64,000 nucleotides of DNA from Nocardioides marmoriginsengisoli (GCF_003725695.1 NZ_RJSE01000003.1:444026-508025); one strand, 5' to 3'. Counted from the first letter of the stretch, positions 1 through 9,376 are shown. The notes: generated by a model not told the origin, from the letters alone. Made by a program: numbers and translations.

Positions 1-597
1 CACGGCCTTCTTCGCGGGGGCCTTCTTGGCCACGGCCTTCTTCGCCGGAGCCTTCTTCGCGGCCACCTTCTTGGCAGGAGCCTTCTTGGCAGCGGCCTTC
101 TTCGCCGGAGCCTTCTTGGCAGGAGCCTTCTTGGCAGGAGCCTTCTTGGCAGCGGCCTTCTTGGCGGGAGCCTTCTTGGCGGCCTTCTTCGCAGCAGCCT
201 TCTTGGCCGGAGCAGCCTTCTTGGCAGCAGCGGCCGTCTTGGTCGCAGTCTTCTTGGCAGCGGCAGCCGTCTTCGACGTCTGCTTCACCACGGTGGCCTG
301 CGCGAGAGCGGGCAGCTTCTTGGCGCCCGAGACGATCGCCTTCAGGTCAGCGCCGGCGCTGAACTTCGGAACGTTCGTCTTCTTCGACTTCATCTTCTCG
401 CCGGTCGCCGGGTTGCGCACCCAGCGAGCCTCGCGGACGCGCTTCTCGAACGAACCGAAACCGGTGATGGCGACCTTCTCGCCCTTCGCCACCTCACGGG
501 TGATGGTGTCGAGCACCGACTCCAGCGCGTGCGCCGCCGCCTTCTTGTTGCCCTCGAATCGAGCACTAAGAGCGTCGATCAACTGACTCTTGTTCAC
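1..597 (-). CDS. hupB: HU-family histone-like protein with Lys/Ala-rich tail (C-terminus off window)
   Basis: Nucleoid DNA-binding protein of the HU family, actinobacterial HupB/Hlp type. Residues 1 to about 92 are the HU fold (begins [10 protein letters not shown]; the DNA-arm motif RNPATGEKM is visible). From about residue 105 the protein becomes a Lys/Ala/Pro tail built on repeats like [10 protein letters not shown], known in this family to be histone-H1-like. The GTG start at 597 has GGGA upstream. 199 codons are visible with no stop, so the tail continues beyond base 1. It lies downstream of leuCD on the same strand but has its own candidate promoter. The tail length cannot be judged here. 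Confidence 0.95.
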   Translation of the reverse strand, partial: MNKSQLIDALSARFEGNKKAAAHALESVLDTITREVAKGEKVAITGFGSFEKRVREARWVRNPATGEKMKSKKTNVPKFSAGADLKAIVSGAKKLPALAQATVVKQTSKTAAAAKKTATKTAAAAKKAAPAKKAAAKKAAKKAPAKKAAAKKAPAKKAPAKKAPAKKAAAKKAPAKKVAAKKAPAKKAVAKKAPAKKAV

Positions 598-653
598 AAG
601 CTTCCCTTTCGTGAACGTCTGGTATCGAGCTCCGTGCTCGACTTTCTCTTTGC

Positions 654-682
654 ACGCTAGGCAAATCGGACCGTCGCAGCAA
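654..682 (-). promoter_or_regulatory. Candidate hupB promoter
   Basis: On the minus strand TTGCTG (677-682) and TAGCGT (654-659) are separated by exactly 17 bases, a good actinobacterial sigma-70-type arrangement. It would start transcription about 50 bases before the hupB GTG. It is predicted by eye only. Confidence 0.4.
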
Positions 683-775
683 TGCACACCTGCGCGTGTC
701 GGCGCAGAGAATTCGAAACGCAATTCGATCGCGGTCGACCGACGACGATCAACGACGTCGTGCACGAATGACGAA

Positions 776-817
776 GCGTCGGAGATTCCCCATACAGAGA
801 TGGGAATTCTCCGACGC
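776..817 (-). terminator. Hairpin between leuD and hupB
   Basis: A long stem, GCGTCGGAGATTCCC (776-790) pairing with 802-817 with a single bulged base and an 11-base loop, lies just past the leuD stop. There is no clear U tract, as is common in actinobacterial terminators. It probably ends the leuCD transcript before the hupB promoter. The rest of 598-831 holds no gene that I can see. Confidence 0.55.
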
Positions 818-831
818 GATGTCGAACCGGA

Positions 832-1434
832 TCAGCGCTGGGTCACCGGCTTCCACGACGGGCGTGCGGATTCGAACGAAGTGATCGACTCGGAATTTCC
901 CAACGTGATCCCGATGTCGTCGAGACCTTCGAGCAAGCGCCAACGCGTGTAGTCGTCGATGTCGAACGAGTCGACGATCGCGTCCGGTCCCTCGCCCGCC
1001 TTCACGGTGCGGCTCTCCAGGTCGACCGTCACGGTCGCACCCGGGTGCTCGTCGAGGTAGTCCCAGATCCGCTGCACGACCTTCTCGTCGACCTGCGCTG
1101 CGACGAGCCCGGCCTTGCCGGAGTTGCCGCGGAAGATGTCGGCGAACCGTGACGAGATGACGGCCTTGAACCCGTAGTTCTGCAGCGCCCACACGGCGTG
1201 CTCGCGCGACGAGCCGGTGCCGAAGTCGGGGCCGGCCACCAGCACCGACGAACCGGCGTACTCGGGCTTGTTCAGCACGAACTCGGGGTCGTTGCGCCAG
1301 GCCGCGAAGAGGCCGTCCTCGAACCCGCTGCGCGTCACCCGCTTGAGGTACACCGCAGGGATGATCTGGTCGGTGTCGACGTTGCTGCGCTTGAGCGGCA
1401 GGGCGACGCCGGTGTGGCTGGTGAACTTCTCCAT
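832..1434 (-). CDS. leuD: 3-isopropylmalate dehydratase small subunit
   Basis: Small (swivel) subunit of isopropylmalate isomerase, which with LeuC interconverts 2- and 3-isopropylmalate in leucine synthesis; in citramalate users the same enzyme handles citramalate. The 200-residue length is usual. The N-terminal VDTDQIIPA motif and the [12 protein letters not shown] loop characteristic of LeuD are visible. The start lies 2 bases after the leuC stop, so the two subunits form one transcription and translation unit. Nothing is unusual apart from a short Ser/Arg-rich C-terminus. Confidence 0.97.
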   Translation of the reverse strand: MEKFTSHTGVALPLKRSNVDTDQIIPAVYLKRVTRSGFEDGLFAAWRNDPEFVLNKPEYAGSSVLVAGPDFGTGSSREHAVWALQNYGFKAVISSRFADIFRGNSGKAGLVAAQVDEKVVQRIWDYLDEHPGATVTVDLESRTVKAGEGPDAIVDSFDIDDYTRWRLLEGLDDIGITLGNSESITSFESARPSWKPVTQR

Positions 1435-1436
1435 GA

Positions 1437-2849
<1,413 letters not shown>

Positions 2850-2916
2850 GGCTCCTCCTTCGTCTCCTCGATGACGGGCCCGCGCCTTCCGGGCCTCGTC
2901 GAACACCACTTCGGGT

Positions 2917-2964
2917 CAATACCGACCGTACACTTGCATCTCAGCGGGTGAGACGGCAGTATTG
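2917..2964. promoter_or_regulatory. Divergent leuC/ndgR control region with dyads
   Basis: This 119-base intergenic region carries two inverted repeats. The first is TCTCA-GCGGG-TGAGA (2939-2953), a perfect 5-5-5 dyad. The second is CAATAC (2917-2922) with GTATTG (2959-2964). NdgR/LtbR regulators are known to bind upstream of leuCD. The 5-5-5 dyad has the same form as one upstream of ilvB (41338-41352), which makes it the better operator candidate. Confidence 0.5.
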
Positions 2965-2968
2965 CTAT

Positions 2969-3691
2969 ATGGACAACTCTAGCGGAGTCGGCGTTCTCGA
3001 CAAAGCCGCCCTCGTTCTCGCTGCCCTCGAGTCCGGACCGGCGACGCTGGCCGGGCTGGTGGCCGGCACCGGCCTGGCCCGGCCCACCGCGCACCGGCTC
3101 GCGGTCGCTCTGGAACATCATCGCCTGGTTGCCCGTGACATGCAGGGCCGCTTCGTCCTCGGCCCGCGGCTGGCCGAGCTCTCCGCCGCCGCCGGCGAGG
3201 ACCGGCTGCTCGCCGCCGCCGGCCCGGTGCTGGCCCGGCTCCGCGACATCACCGGCGAGTCCGCCCAGCTGTGGCGCCGCCAGGGTGAGTACCGCGTCTG
3301 CGTCGCCGCCGCCGAGCGCCCGAGCGGCCTGCGCGACACCATCCCGGTCGGGTCGCAGCTCACCATGAGGGCCGGCTCCGCCGCCCAGATCCTGCTGGCC
3401 TGGGAGGACCCCGAGCGGATCCACCGCGGACTCCAGAACGCGGCGTACTCGGCCACCGCTCTGGCCGGCATCCGTCGCCGCGGCTGGGCCCAGTCGATCG
3501 GCGAGCGCGAGCAGGGCGTCGCCTCGGTCTCGGCGCCGGTGCGCTCCCCCAGCGGCAAGATCATCGCCGCGGTCTCGGTCTCCGGTCCGCTGGAGCGGCT
3601 CTCCCGCCAGCCCGGCCGGATGCACGCGCCGGCCGTGCTCGCCGCCGCCGACCGGCTCTCGGAGTCGTTGCGGCGCGCCGCCGCGGAATGA
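2969..3691 (+). CDS. ndgR: IclR-family regulator of amino acid metabolism (NdgR/LtbR type)
   Basis: One-component regulator with an N-terminal winged helix (about residues 1-65, with the LARPTAHRLAVALEHH recognition region) and a C-terminal IclR effector domain (about 80-240). Streptomyces NdgR and Corynebacterium LtbR are known to control leuCD and other branched-chain genes from this same divergent position. The ATG at 2969 gives the conserved N-terminus MDNSSGVGVLDKAALVLAAL; an upstream in-frame start would add seven residues inside the operator region. The length is 240 residues. Confidence 0.93.
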   Translation: MDNSSGVGVLDKAALVLAALESGPATLAGLVAGTGLARPTAHRLAVALEHHRLVARDMQGRFVLGPRLAELSAAAGEDRLLAAAGPVLARLRDITGESAQLWRRQGEYRVCVAAAERPSGLRDTIPVGSQLTMRAGSAAQILLAWEDPERIHRGLQNAAYSATALAGIRRRGWAQSIGEREQGVASVSAPVRSPSGKIIAAVSVSGPLERLSRQPGRMHAPAVLAAADRLSESLRRAAAE

Positions 3692-3739
3692 CCTCGGCAG
3701 GCGCGGTTAAAGTAAACTGATCCGCTAAACATTGCCTGC

Positions 3740-5419
3740 TTGATCGGACTCCTCGTGCCCTACGCCGTGACCGAGCACCACGTGCTCGTGCCCCGGAGCG
3801 GACGCGGAACGCTGGCAGTCACCTTCGACGACGCCTACGTCTGGTCGTTCAGCACGCCGCGCGACGGGACCTGGACCCCGCGGGGCTGGCGGGTGCGCTG
3901 GCCCGCCGCGCTGCGCGGGCGGCTGCACGGCACCACCCGGGTCGCCCTGGTCGGCACCGACGAGGTGCACCACGAGCAGACCGTCGCGTTCGGCGATTCC
4001 GACGAGCCGCTGGCGCTGCGCGACCGGCACGGCAACCCGCTCGCGGTCGACAGCGCCGGCCACCTGACCCGGGTGTTCTCCGAGACCGGCGACGACATCC
4101 GCGCCCAAGTCGTCGAGGGCACCCGGCAGGCGCTCGCGGACCTACGCTCGCTCGGGTACGACGCGCACCTCTCCTACGGCTGCCTGCTCGGCGCCGTCCG
4201 CGACGGCCGGATGATCGGACACGACTCGGACGCCGACCTGGCCTACCTGAGCCGCGCCGACACCCCTGCCCAGGTCGTCTACGAGTCCTACGCGATGGAG
4301 CGCGAGCTGCGCCGGCTCGGCTGGCGGGTGGTCCGGATGTCGGGCGCCGACCTCAAGCTCATGCACCGGCTCGCCGACGGCCGGGTGGTGCACATCGACA
4401 TCTTCGGCGGGTTCCACGTCGGCGGCACCTACTACCAGCTCGGCGGCCGGAGCGGCCCGCTGCCGGTCTCGGCACTCAGCCCTGCGGGAATCGTCACCCT
4501 CGAAGGCGTCGAGCTGCCCGCCCCCGCGGACCCGGAGGCCGTCCTCGCCTTCCTCTACGGGCCGTCCTGGCGGACGCCGGACCCGGCCTTCCAGAACGAC
4601 GACCCTCCGGGCGGCCTGCGCCGGATCGAGGGCTGGGTGCGCGGCGTCCGGCACGACGTGGTGCCGTGGAACGAGTACTACCGAGAGCACCGCAAGCAGG
4701 TGCCGTGGCAGCCGTCGTCGTTCGCGAAGTGGACAGCGAAGCGGATCCCGCCCGGGGCGCCGATCGCCGACCTCGGCTGCGGTACCGGCCGGGACGCGTC
4801 CTGGTTCACCCGCCAGGGCCGGCTGGTCCTCGCCTACGACGCGTCCGGTACGGCGCTGCGCCAGACCCGCCGCCGGATCGTCCGGTCAGGAGGCACCGAG
4901 GACCAGGCCCGGACCCTCGCCCTCAACGACCGCCGATCCGCCCTCGCCGCCGGCGCCGAGCTGGCCCGCATCCCCGACCCGGTGCACCTCTACGCCCGCG
5001 GCCTCGTCGGCTGCCTCAACCCCGAAGCCCTCGACCACCTCTTCCTGATCGCCTCGATGGCCCTGCGCCGCGGCGGCTCGCTGCTGCTCGAGTTCAGCAC
5101 CGACTGGTCGCACCCTTCCTCTCACCCCCGCCCCGTCGCCGAACATGCAAATGTTGCTCGTGGGGCTGGAGTGAGGTCCGGCGGCCACATGCGTCACATT
5201 CGCATGTTCGAACGCGGCGTTCGCCGACCGAAGCCGACCCCGGGGCACCTCGTCGAGCGGGTCGCCGTCGACCGCGTGATCGCCGGCATCACCGCGCGCG
5301 GTGGGATCGTCGACGAGGTCACCGTCGAACGCGGCACCGACCTGTTCGACCGGCCCGACCCGAAGGTCGCCCGGATCGTCGCGCACTGGAACCACCCGAA
5401 CCAGGAGGCATCAGCATGA
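3740..5419 (+). CDS. LicD-like nucleotidyltransferase / SAM methyltransferase fusion
   Basis: A 559-residue two-domain protein. Residues about 115-290 resemble the LicD family (GCLLGAVRDGRMIGHDSDAD), which attaches phosphocholine-like groups to surface polymers. Residues about 320-540 are a class I methyltransferase with motif I IADLGCGTG. Residues 1-110 are a beta-rich N-terminal part that I do not recognise. Substrates are unknown; cell-envelope glycopolymer decoration is an inference. Residues about 467-491 are encoded by a palindromic repeat (5140-5210) inserted in frame in the methyltransferase domain. The start is uncertain: TTG at 3740 or GTG at 3755, neither with a clear ribosome site. 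The stop overlaps the next gene by ATGA. Confidence 0.75.
   Translation: MIGLLVPYAVTEHHVLVPRSGRGTLAVTFDDAYVWSFSTPRDGTWTPRGWRVRWPAALRGRLHGTTRVALVGTDEVHHEQTVAFGDSDEPLALRDRHGNPLAVDSAGHLTRVFSETGDDIRAQVVEGTRQALADLRSLGYDAHLSYGCLLGAVRDGRMIGHDSDADLAYLSRADTPAQVVYESYAMERELRRLGWRVVRMSGADLKLMHRLADGRVVHIDIFGGFHVGGTYYQLGGRSGPLPVSALSPAGIVTLEGVELPAPADPEAVLAFLYGPSWRTPDPAFQNDDPPGGLRRIEGWVRGVRHDVVPWNEYYREHRKQVPWQPSSFAKWTAKRIPPGAPIADLGCGTGRDASWFTRQGRLVLAYDASGTALRQTRRRIVRSGGTEDQARTLALNDRRSALAAGAELARIPDPVHLYARGLVGCLNPEALDHLFLIASMALRRGGSLLLEFSTDWSHPSSHPRPVAEHANVARGAGVRSGGHMRHIRMFERGVRRPKPTPGHLVERVAVDRVIAGITARGGIVDEVTVERGTDLFDRPDPKVARIVAHWNHPNQEASA
5140..5210. repeat. Palindromic repeat, copy A, inside a coding sequence
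   Basis: A 71-base element. Its ends, GAACATGCAAATGT and ACATTCGCATGTTC, form a 14-base inverted repeat with one mismatch. Compared with the reverse complement of copy B (6849-6925) it matches at 60 of 70 positions with no gaps. It lies in frame in the LicD-methyltransferase gene without breaking it. Confidence 0.85.
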
Positions 5420-5643
5420 GCCGGAAGAAGTACGGCATCCGTCGGTACCTGTCGGAGACGGTCTACCTGCCGAAGCGGATCCTCGACCTGGAGGACGCGG
5501 TGATGGAGAACCGCCAGCTCAACCGGCAGCTGGCCGAGCTGACCGACATCCTCGCCGAGCTGCTGGTCCCCGCCACCGAGCGCGACGAGAAGAAGCTCGC
5601 CGAGTTACTCGCCAAGTTCCGCGAGGAGACGCTCGCAGGCTGA
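5416..5643 (+). CDS. Small coiled-coil protein coupled to the LicD-methyltransferase
   Basis: A 75-residue basic protein. Its ATG overlaps the upstream stop (ATGA), so it is translationally coupled to the fusion gene. Residues about 20-50 (LDLEDAVMENRQLNRQLAEL onward) show a heptad-like Leu pattern consistent with a coiled coil. There is no signal peptide or membrane segment. I do not recognise the family. The tight coupling suggests a partner or scaffold for the enzyme, which is inference. Confidence 0.75.
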   Translation: MSRKKYGIRRYLSETVYLPKRILDLEDAVMENRQLNRQLAELTDILAELLVPATERDEKKLAELLAKFREETLAG

Positions 5644-5707
5644 CGTCAGGCGTCAGCAACCGAAGACCGGGGCGGCGGTGTCGACCCCGGTGGGACACCG
5701 AGCATGG

Positions 5708-6109
5708 TCAGGCGATCAGCAGCCCGACGCCCAGCGTGGCCAGGCCGACCGCCATCACTCCGGCTCCCGCGAAGACCAGCCCGATGAACCCGTTCGGCGT
5801 AGTCCGGCCAGTGCCGGCCGACGCCGCGAAGAACCCGGCCGGCATCAGGATGGCCGCGATCGGCACCCCGGAGCGCGCGATCCACGCCCATCCGCCCTCG
5901 AGACCGGACTGGTCGACGTACAGCAGGCCGAGCAGCCCCAGTACGAGCAGCACCGCGGCGTGCGCGTGCCCGGCGCGGGCGAATCCGATCTGGAACGGCG
6001 TGGCGCCGGCGGCGTCCTTCCAGAGCTTGACCAGGTACAGGCCGCCGGTCTCGACCGTGACCAGCGACAGGAAGAGGATCCCCGCGAGGATCCGGGACTC
6101 GTCGGACAT
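5708..6109 (-). CDS. Four-segment integral membrane protein
   Basis: A 133-residue protein with about four hydrophobic segments (around residues 8-27, 48-65, 80-100 and 108-132) and a central FQIGFARAGHAHAAVLLVLG stretch with a His inside the membrane region. The family is not recognised. The ATG at 6109 has AAGGAG upstream. It is divergent from a MerR regulator, and a 42-base palindrome lies in the shared promoter region, so it is very probably that regulator's target. Confidence 0.75.
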   Translation of the reverse strand: MSDESRILAGILFLSLVTVETGGLYLVKLWKDAAGATPFQIGFARAGHAHAAVLLVLGLLGLLYVDQSGLEGGWAWIARSGVPIAAILMPAGFFAASAGTGRTTPNGFIGLVFAGAGVMAVGLATLGVGLLIA

Positions 6110-6119
6110 GCGAACTCCT

Positions 6120-6168
6120 TAGATAGTTCTACTCTCCAATATTGGACAGTAGAACTATCTAATGTCAA
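6120..6168. promoter_or_regulatory. 42-base palindrome, MerR operator / divergent promoter
   Basis: 6120-6161 reads as a near-perfect palindrome: TAGATAGTTCTACT and AGTAGAACTATCTA flank TCCAATATTGGA, with only one mismatched pair. On the minus strand a consensus TTGACA (-35) lies at 6163-6168 with an AT-rich candidate -10 (AATATT or CAATAT) 18-19 bases away inside the palindrome. The long spacer is what MerR activators are known to need. Confidence 0.7.
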
Positions 6169-6177
6169 GATCATTTC

Positions 6178-6804
6178 ATGTGGATGGCGGAGCTGGCCTC
6201 GCGCTCGGGACTCAGCGTGGCAACGGTCAAGTACTACCTGCGTGAGGGCCTGCTCCCGAGCGGCACCGCGACCGGGGCAACCCGGGCGGCGTACGACGAG
6301 ACCCACGTGCGGCGGCTCCGACTCATCCGGGCCCTGACCGACGTCGCCGGCCTCCGCCTGGAATCAGTCCGGCAGGTACTCGACGGGATCGAGGCGGCCG
6401 ACTCGTGGCACGACGCGGTCGGCGCCGCGCACACCCGCCTCGGAACCGCCGAGAGCACCCCGCCCACCCCCGGATCCCTGGCGCGCGTGGACGACATGCT
6501 GGAGGCGCAGGGCTGGCAGCTCGCCCCGGGACACCCCCAGGCAGCGGCTCTCGCGCACGCCCTCGACGTGCTCGACGACGTCGGCCACCCGATCAGCGAC
6601 GAGATGCTGTTCCTCTACGCCCACGCCCTGCGCCCGATCGTGATGCGCGAGGTCGCTTCCGTCCACCTCGACGAGCGCGGCGAGCTCATCGACGCCGACG
6701 TCGAAGCAGCCGTCATCGGCACCGTCCTCCAGGAGCCCGTGCTCCTGTCGATCCGGCGTATCGCCCAGGAGAACGTGTCCCGGAAGCTGACCGAGGGCAC
6801 CTAG
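6178..6804 (+). CDS. MerR-family transcriptional regulator
   Basis: Residues 1-70 form a MerR winged helix (MAELASRSGLSVATVKYYLR...). The remaining 140 residues are helical, with no metal-binding Cys cluster, so the ligand is probably an organic molecule. The length is 208. The ATG at 6178 has no ribosome site, but CAAGAT ends 7 bases upstream, consistent with a leaderless message. It is divergent from the small membrane protein and shares the palindromic operator, suggesting control of that gene and itself. Confidence 0.9.
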   Translation: MWMAELASRSGLSVATVKYYLREGLLPSGTATGATRAAYDETHVRRLRLIRALTDVAGLRLESVRQVLDGIEAADSWHDAVGAAHTRLGTAESTPPTPGSLARVDDMLEAQGWQLAPGHPQAAALAHALDVLDDVGHPISDEMLFLYAHALRPIVMREVASVHLDERGELIDADVEAAVIGTVLQEPVLLSIRRIAQENVSRKLTEGT

Positions 6805-6848
6805 CGCTCCCCCGCCCCGTCGTTCCCGCGCCCGCCCGCGCCGCCCGT

Positions 6849-6925
6849 CCCCGAACATGCGAATGTGACGCATGGGGCGGAACGAGCGCACTCCAGCACC
6901 AGGAGCAACATTCGCATGTTCGGGG
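6849..6925. repeat. Palindromic repeat, copy B, intergenic
   Basis: The ends form a perfect 18-base inverted repeat, CCCCGAACATGCGAATGT (6849-6866) with 6908-6925, around a 41-base centre. It is the inverted-orientation relative of copy A at 5140-5210. It occupies most of the gap between the MerR gene and ogt; nothing else is visible in 6805-6978. Confidence 0.85.
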
Positions 6926-6978
6926 AGGCGTGGGCGGGCCGGGTGCTGCTGGCCCGAGGCCGGACCACACCTCATCCC

Positions 6979-7524
6979 TCAGAACAGCGCGTCCTGCTCC
7001 AGCTCCAACAGCTGCTGCTTGCGTCCGAGGCCGCCGGCGTACCCGGTCAATGATCCGTTGGCGCCGATCACGCGGTGGCACGGGATCACGATCGGGATCG
7101 GGTTGCTGCCGTTCGCGGAGCCGACTGCGCGGGAGGCGGCGTTGGTGTGCCCGAGCCGGTGGGCGATCTCGCCGTACGACGCGGTCTCGCCCCACGGGAT
7201 CCGGGCCAGCTCCTGCCAGACGGCCTGCTGGAAGGAGGAGCCGAGGGGCGCCAGCGGCAGGTCGAAGACCCGGAGCTCGCGGGCGAAGTAGGCCTCGAGC
7301 TGTTCGACGGCACGGCGCAGCAGCGGCGCCTCGTCGTTGCGGTCCCCGATCGGCTTCCCGTCGGCGAGCCCGCGGAACGGTGAGAACTCGATCGCCAGGA
7401 TCGCGTGATCGTTCGCGATGATCCGCAGGTCGCCGAACGATTCCGCGCCCTTCGGCGACGGCATCACGGTCCACATGGTCGCTGCTCTTTCGATGGCCTG
7501 GTGCTGCTGGATGGTCGTCGTCAC
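6979..7524 (-). CDS. ogt: Methylated-DNA--[protein]-cysteine S-methyltransferase
   Basis: Suicide repair protein that removes O6-alkyl groups from guanine onto its own cysteine. The active-site motif IVIPCHRVIGANG and the helix-turn-helix region before it are visible. The GTG at 7524 gives 181 residues and has GGAG seven bases upstream, only 1 base after the stop of ada-alkA; an ATG at 7476 would give 165 residues. Together with ada-alkA it forms a two-gene alkylation-repair operon. Confidence 0.93.
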   Translation of the reverse strand: MTTTIQQHQAIERAATMWTVMPSPKGAESFGDLRIIANDHAILAIEFSPFRGLADGKPIGDRNDEAPLLRRAVEQLEAYFARELRVFDLPLAPLGSSFQQAVWQELARIPWGETASYGEIAHRLGHTNAASRAVGSANGSNPIPIVIPCHRVIGANGSLTGYAGGLGRKQQLLELEQDALF

Positions 7525-7525
7525 C

Positions 7526-8989
7526 TTATGACTCCTTGTTCGTCTGGCCGGAGAGGCCCGACCAGAGGTGGATGAGTGCGTACGAGCGCCACGGTCGCCA
7601 GCCCTCGCTGTGCCGGGCGATGTCGTCGATGCCGAGGTGCTCGGCCGCGTGCTTGACGCCGAGATCGGTCGGCAGGAACACGTCGGGGTCACCGAGGGCG
7701 CGGAGCGCGATGTAGTCCGCCGTCCACGGCCCGATCCCCGGTACGGCGAGCAGGGAGTCGCGGACCTCGCCGCGGTCGGCGCTGCGATCCAGCGCGACGG
7801 TCCCGTCGGCGACAGCGGCGGCCATGGCCGCGAGAGCGCGCCCCCGGGCCCGCGGCATCGCGATCTCCTCCGGGTCGATGCCGGCCAGTGCATCGGCGGC
7901 GGGAAAGAGACTGGTCACCTGGTGCTGCCCGGCGAGGTCCAGCTCGCGACCGTGCGAGTCGACCAGCCGGGCGGCCAGCGTGCGTGCGCCGGCGACGCTG
8001 ACCTGCTGCCCGAGGACGGCGCGGACCGCGACCTCGAAGCCGTCCACGTGGCCGGGGACGCGCAGTCCGGGGCGGCGTCGTACCAGCGGCGCGAGCCGGG
8101 GATCGTCGCCGAGCTGCTCGTCGACCGCGATTGGGTCGGCGTCGGCGTCGAGCAGGCGGCGGGTCCGCTCCAGGGCGGGCGCCAGGTCGCGCGCGTCGGC
8201 CAGCGCGAACCGGCACGGCACCTGACCCGCCGGTCGGTCGCGGAGATCGATCCGGACGACGCCGGGGCCGTGCGGCAGATCGAGGGAGCGCTCGTACCAG
8301 CCCGCCTCCAGGTCGACCGCCTCGATCCCCGGTACGGCGCGCAGCGCCAGGAAGCCGAGGAGCTCGGTCCCCGCGAACGGCTCGCGTACGCCGATCCGCG
8401 TGACGATCGAACCGGACGCACTGGTCCGGCCGCGTCGGCCGCGCAGCTCCGTCGGCGTCGCGGCGTACACCTCGCGGACGGTGTCGTTGAACTGCCGGAT
8501 GCTCGCGAAGCCGGAAGCGAACGCGACGTCCGCGAAGGAGAGCTCGGTGGTCTCGATCAGCACCCGCGCGGTCTGCGAGCGACGCGCCCTGGCCAGCGCG
8601 AGCGGCCCCGCCCCGAACGAGCTCGAGACGACCCGGTTGAGCTGCCGGGTGGAGTAGCCGAGCCGGGCCGCCAGCCCGTCGACGCCGTCGCGGTCCACGA
8701 TCCCGTCGGAGATCAGCCGCATCGCCCGGCCGGCGACGTCCGCGGCGAGGTCCCACTCGGGCGAGCCGGGTGTCGCATCGGGCAGGCAGCGCTTGCAGGC
8801 GCGGTAGCCGGCGAGCTGGGCCGCGGCGGCACTCGGGTGGAAGGTCACGTTCGCGAGCTTCGGGGTGATCGCCGGGCAGCTCGGGCGGCAGTAGATCCCG
8901 GTGGTGCGCACCGCCGTGTAGAAGACCCCGTCGAAGCGGCGGTCCTTGCTCTTCACGGCCCGGTAGCAGGCCTCCGTGTCCTGGTGCAT
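7526..8989 (-). CDS. Ada-type regulator fused to AlkA DNA-3-methyladenine glycosylase
   Basis: A 487-residue fusion. The N-terminal Ada Zn/methyl-acceptor domain has Cys34, 38, 65 and 68 (equivalent to the four E. coli Ada ligands). Then follow an AraC-type helix-turn-helix (about 85-185), an AlkA N-terminal domain (about 200-310) and an HhH-GPD glycosylase domain (about 320-470). The helix-hairpin-helix is VPGIGPWTADYIALRAL and the candidate catalytic Asp lies in FLPTDLGVK. By family, methyl phosphotriester repair at Cys34 would switch on transcription of the operon, and the C-terminal part excises alkylated bases. The methyl-accepting O6 activity is supplied by the downstream ogt. Confidence 0.93.
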   Translation of the reverse strand: MHQDTEACYRAVKSKDRRFDGVFYTAVRTTGIYCRPSCPAITPKLANVTFHPSAAAAQLAGYRACKRCLPDATPGSPEWDLAADVAGRAMRLISDGIVDRDGVDGLAARLGYSTRQLNRVVSSSFGAGPLALARARRSQTARVLIETTELSFADVAFASGFASIRQFNDTVREVYAATPTELRGRRGRTSASGSIVTRIGVREPFAGTELLGFLALRAVPGIEAVDLEAGWYERSLDLPHGPGVVRIDLRDRPAGQVPCRFALADARDLAPALERTRRLLDADADPIAVDEQLGDDPRLAPLVRRRPGLRVPGHVDGFEVAVRAVLGQQVSVAGARTLAARLVDSHGRELDLAGQHQVTSLFPAADALAGIDPEEIAMPRARGRALAAMAAAVADGTVALDRSADRGEVRDSLLAVPGIGPWTADYIALRALGDPDVFLPTDLGVKHAAEHLGIDDIARHSEGWRPWRSYALIHLWSGLSGQTNKES

Positions 8990-9078
8990 GCCGACGAGTC
9001 TTCCCGATGCCCACCGACAGTTCTAGCGGAAAACGGACGCGACCGTTCGATGACTGAACCGCACCGTCCTGACACACG

Positions 9079-9110
9079 CAAGAGCCCGGTCCGATGGGAC
9101 CGGGCTCTTG
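9079..9110. terminator. Strong hairpin downstream of tRNA-Glu
   Basis: A perfect 14-base stem, CAAGAGCCCGGTCC with GGACCGGGCTCTTG, with the 4-base loop GATG, lies 8 bases past the tRNA-Glu 3' end on the minus strand. It probably terminates the tRNA transcript before ada-alkA. There is no U tract. Confidence 0.75.
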
Positions 9111-9117
9111 CTCTGGG

Positions 9118-9190
9118 TACTCCGTACGGGATTTGAACCCGTGTTACCGCCGTGAGAGGGCGACGTCCTAGGCCACTAGACGAACGGAGC
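9118..9190 (-). tRNA. tRNA-Glu (CTC)
   Basis: A 73-base cloverleaf on the minus strand: acceptor GCTCCGT pairs with ACGGAGT (G-U at the end as in other tRNA-Glu), and the anticodon loop is CTCTCAC with anticodon CTC. The T arm is ACGGGTTCAAATCCCGT. CCA is not encoded exactly (CCCA follows). It is the substrate of the nearby GltX. Confidence 0.96.
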
Positions 9191-9246
9191 AGGTTTCTTC
9201 AGTTTTGTCGTGCACGGCCCTGCGCAGCAGCGCCTGAGCGAGGGTG

Positions 9247-9276
9247 ACTCTATCGGTTGCACGAGGCGCAAGCCAA
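9247..9276 (-). promoter_or_regulatory. Candidate tRNA-Glu promoter
   Basis: TTGGCT (9271-9276) and TAGAGT (9247-9252) on the minus strand are 18 bases apart, placing transcription start about 50 bases before tRNA-Glu. It lies between the two tRNA genes, so tRNA-Glu can be transcribed independently. Confidence 0.35.
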
Positions 9277-9300
9277 ATCGTGAGCCACTGACGTCACTCG

Positions 9301-9372
9301 CTGGGATACAAGGACTCGAACCTTGACTAACTGGACCAGAACCAGTCGTGCTGCCAATTACACCATATCCCA
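9301..9372 (-). tRNA. tRNA-Gln (CTG)
   Basis: A 72-base cloverleaf on the minus strand: acceptor TGGGATA pairs with TATCCCA, the anticodon loop is TTCTGGT with anticodon CTG, and the T arm is CAAGGTTCGAGTCCTTG. The same window carries gatCAB, which in organisms lacking GlnRS converts Glu-tRNA-Gln to Gln-tRNA-Gln. Confidence 0.96.
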
Positions 9373-9376
9373 CCAA

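Noticed and set aside
26-586. Long plus-strand open frame opposite hupB with Ala/Phe repeats
   Set aside because: It is the antisense reading of the Lys/Ala tail codons of hupB; it has no start signals of its own, and HU homology on the minus strand is decisive.
6865-7053. Small plus-strand frame in the MerR-ogt gap
   Set aside because: It is mostly the palindromic repeat copy B read through into ogt antisense; no ribosome site and no protein-like features.
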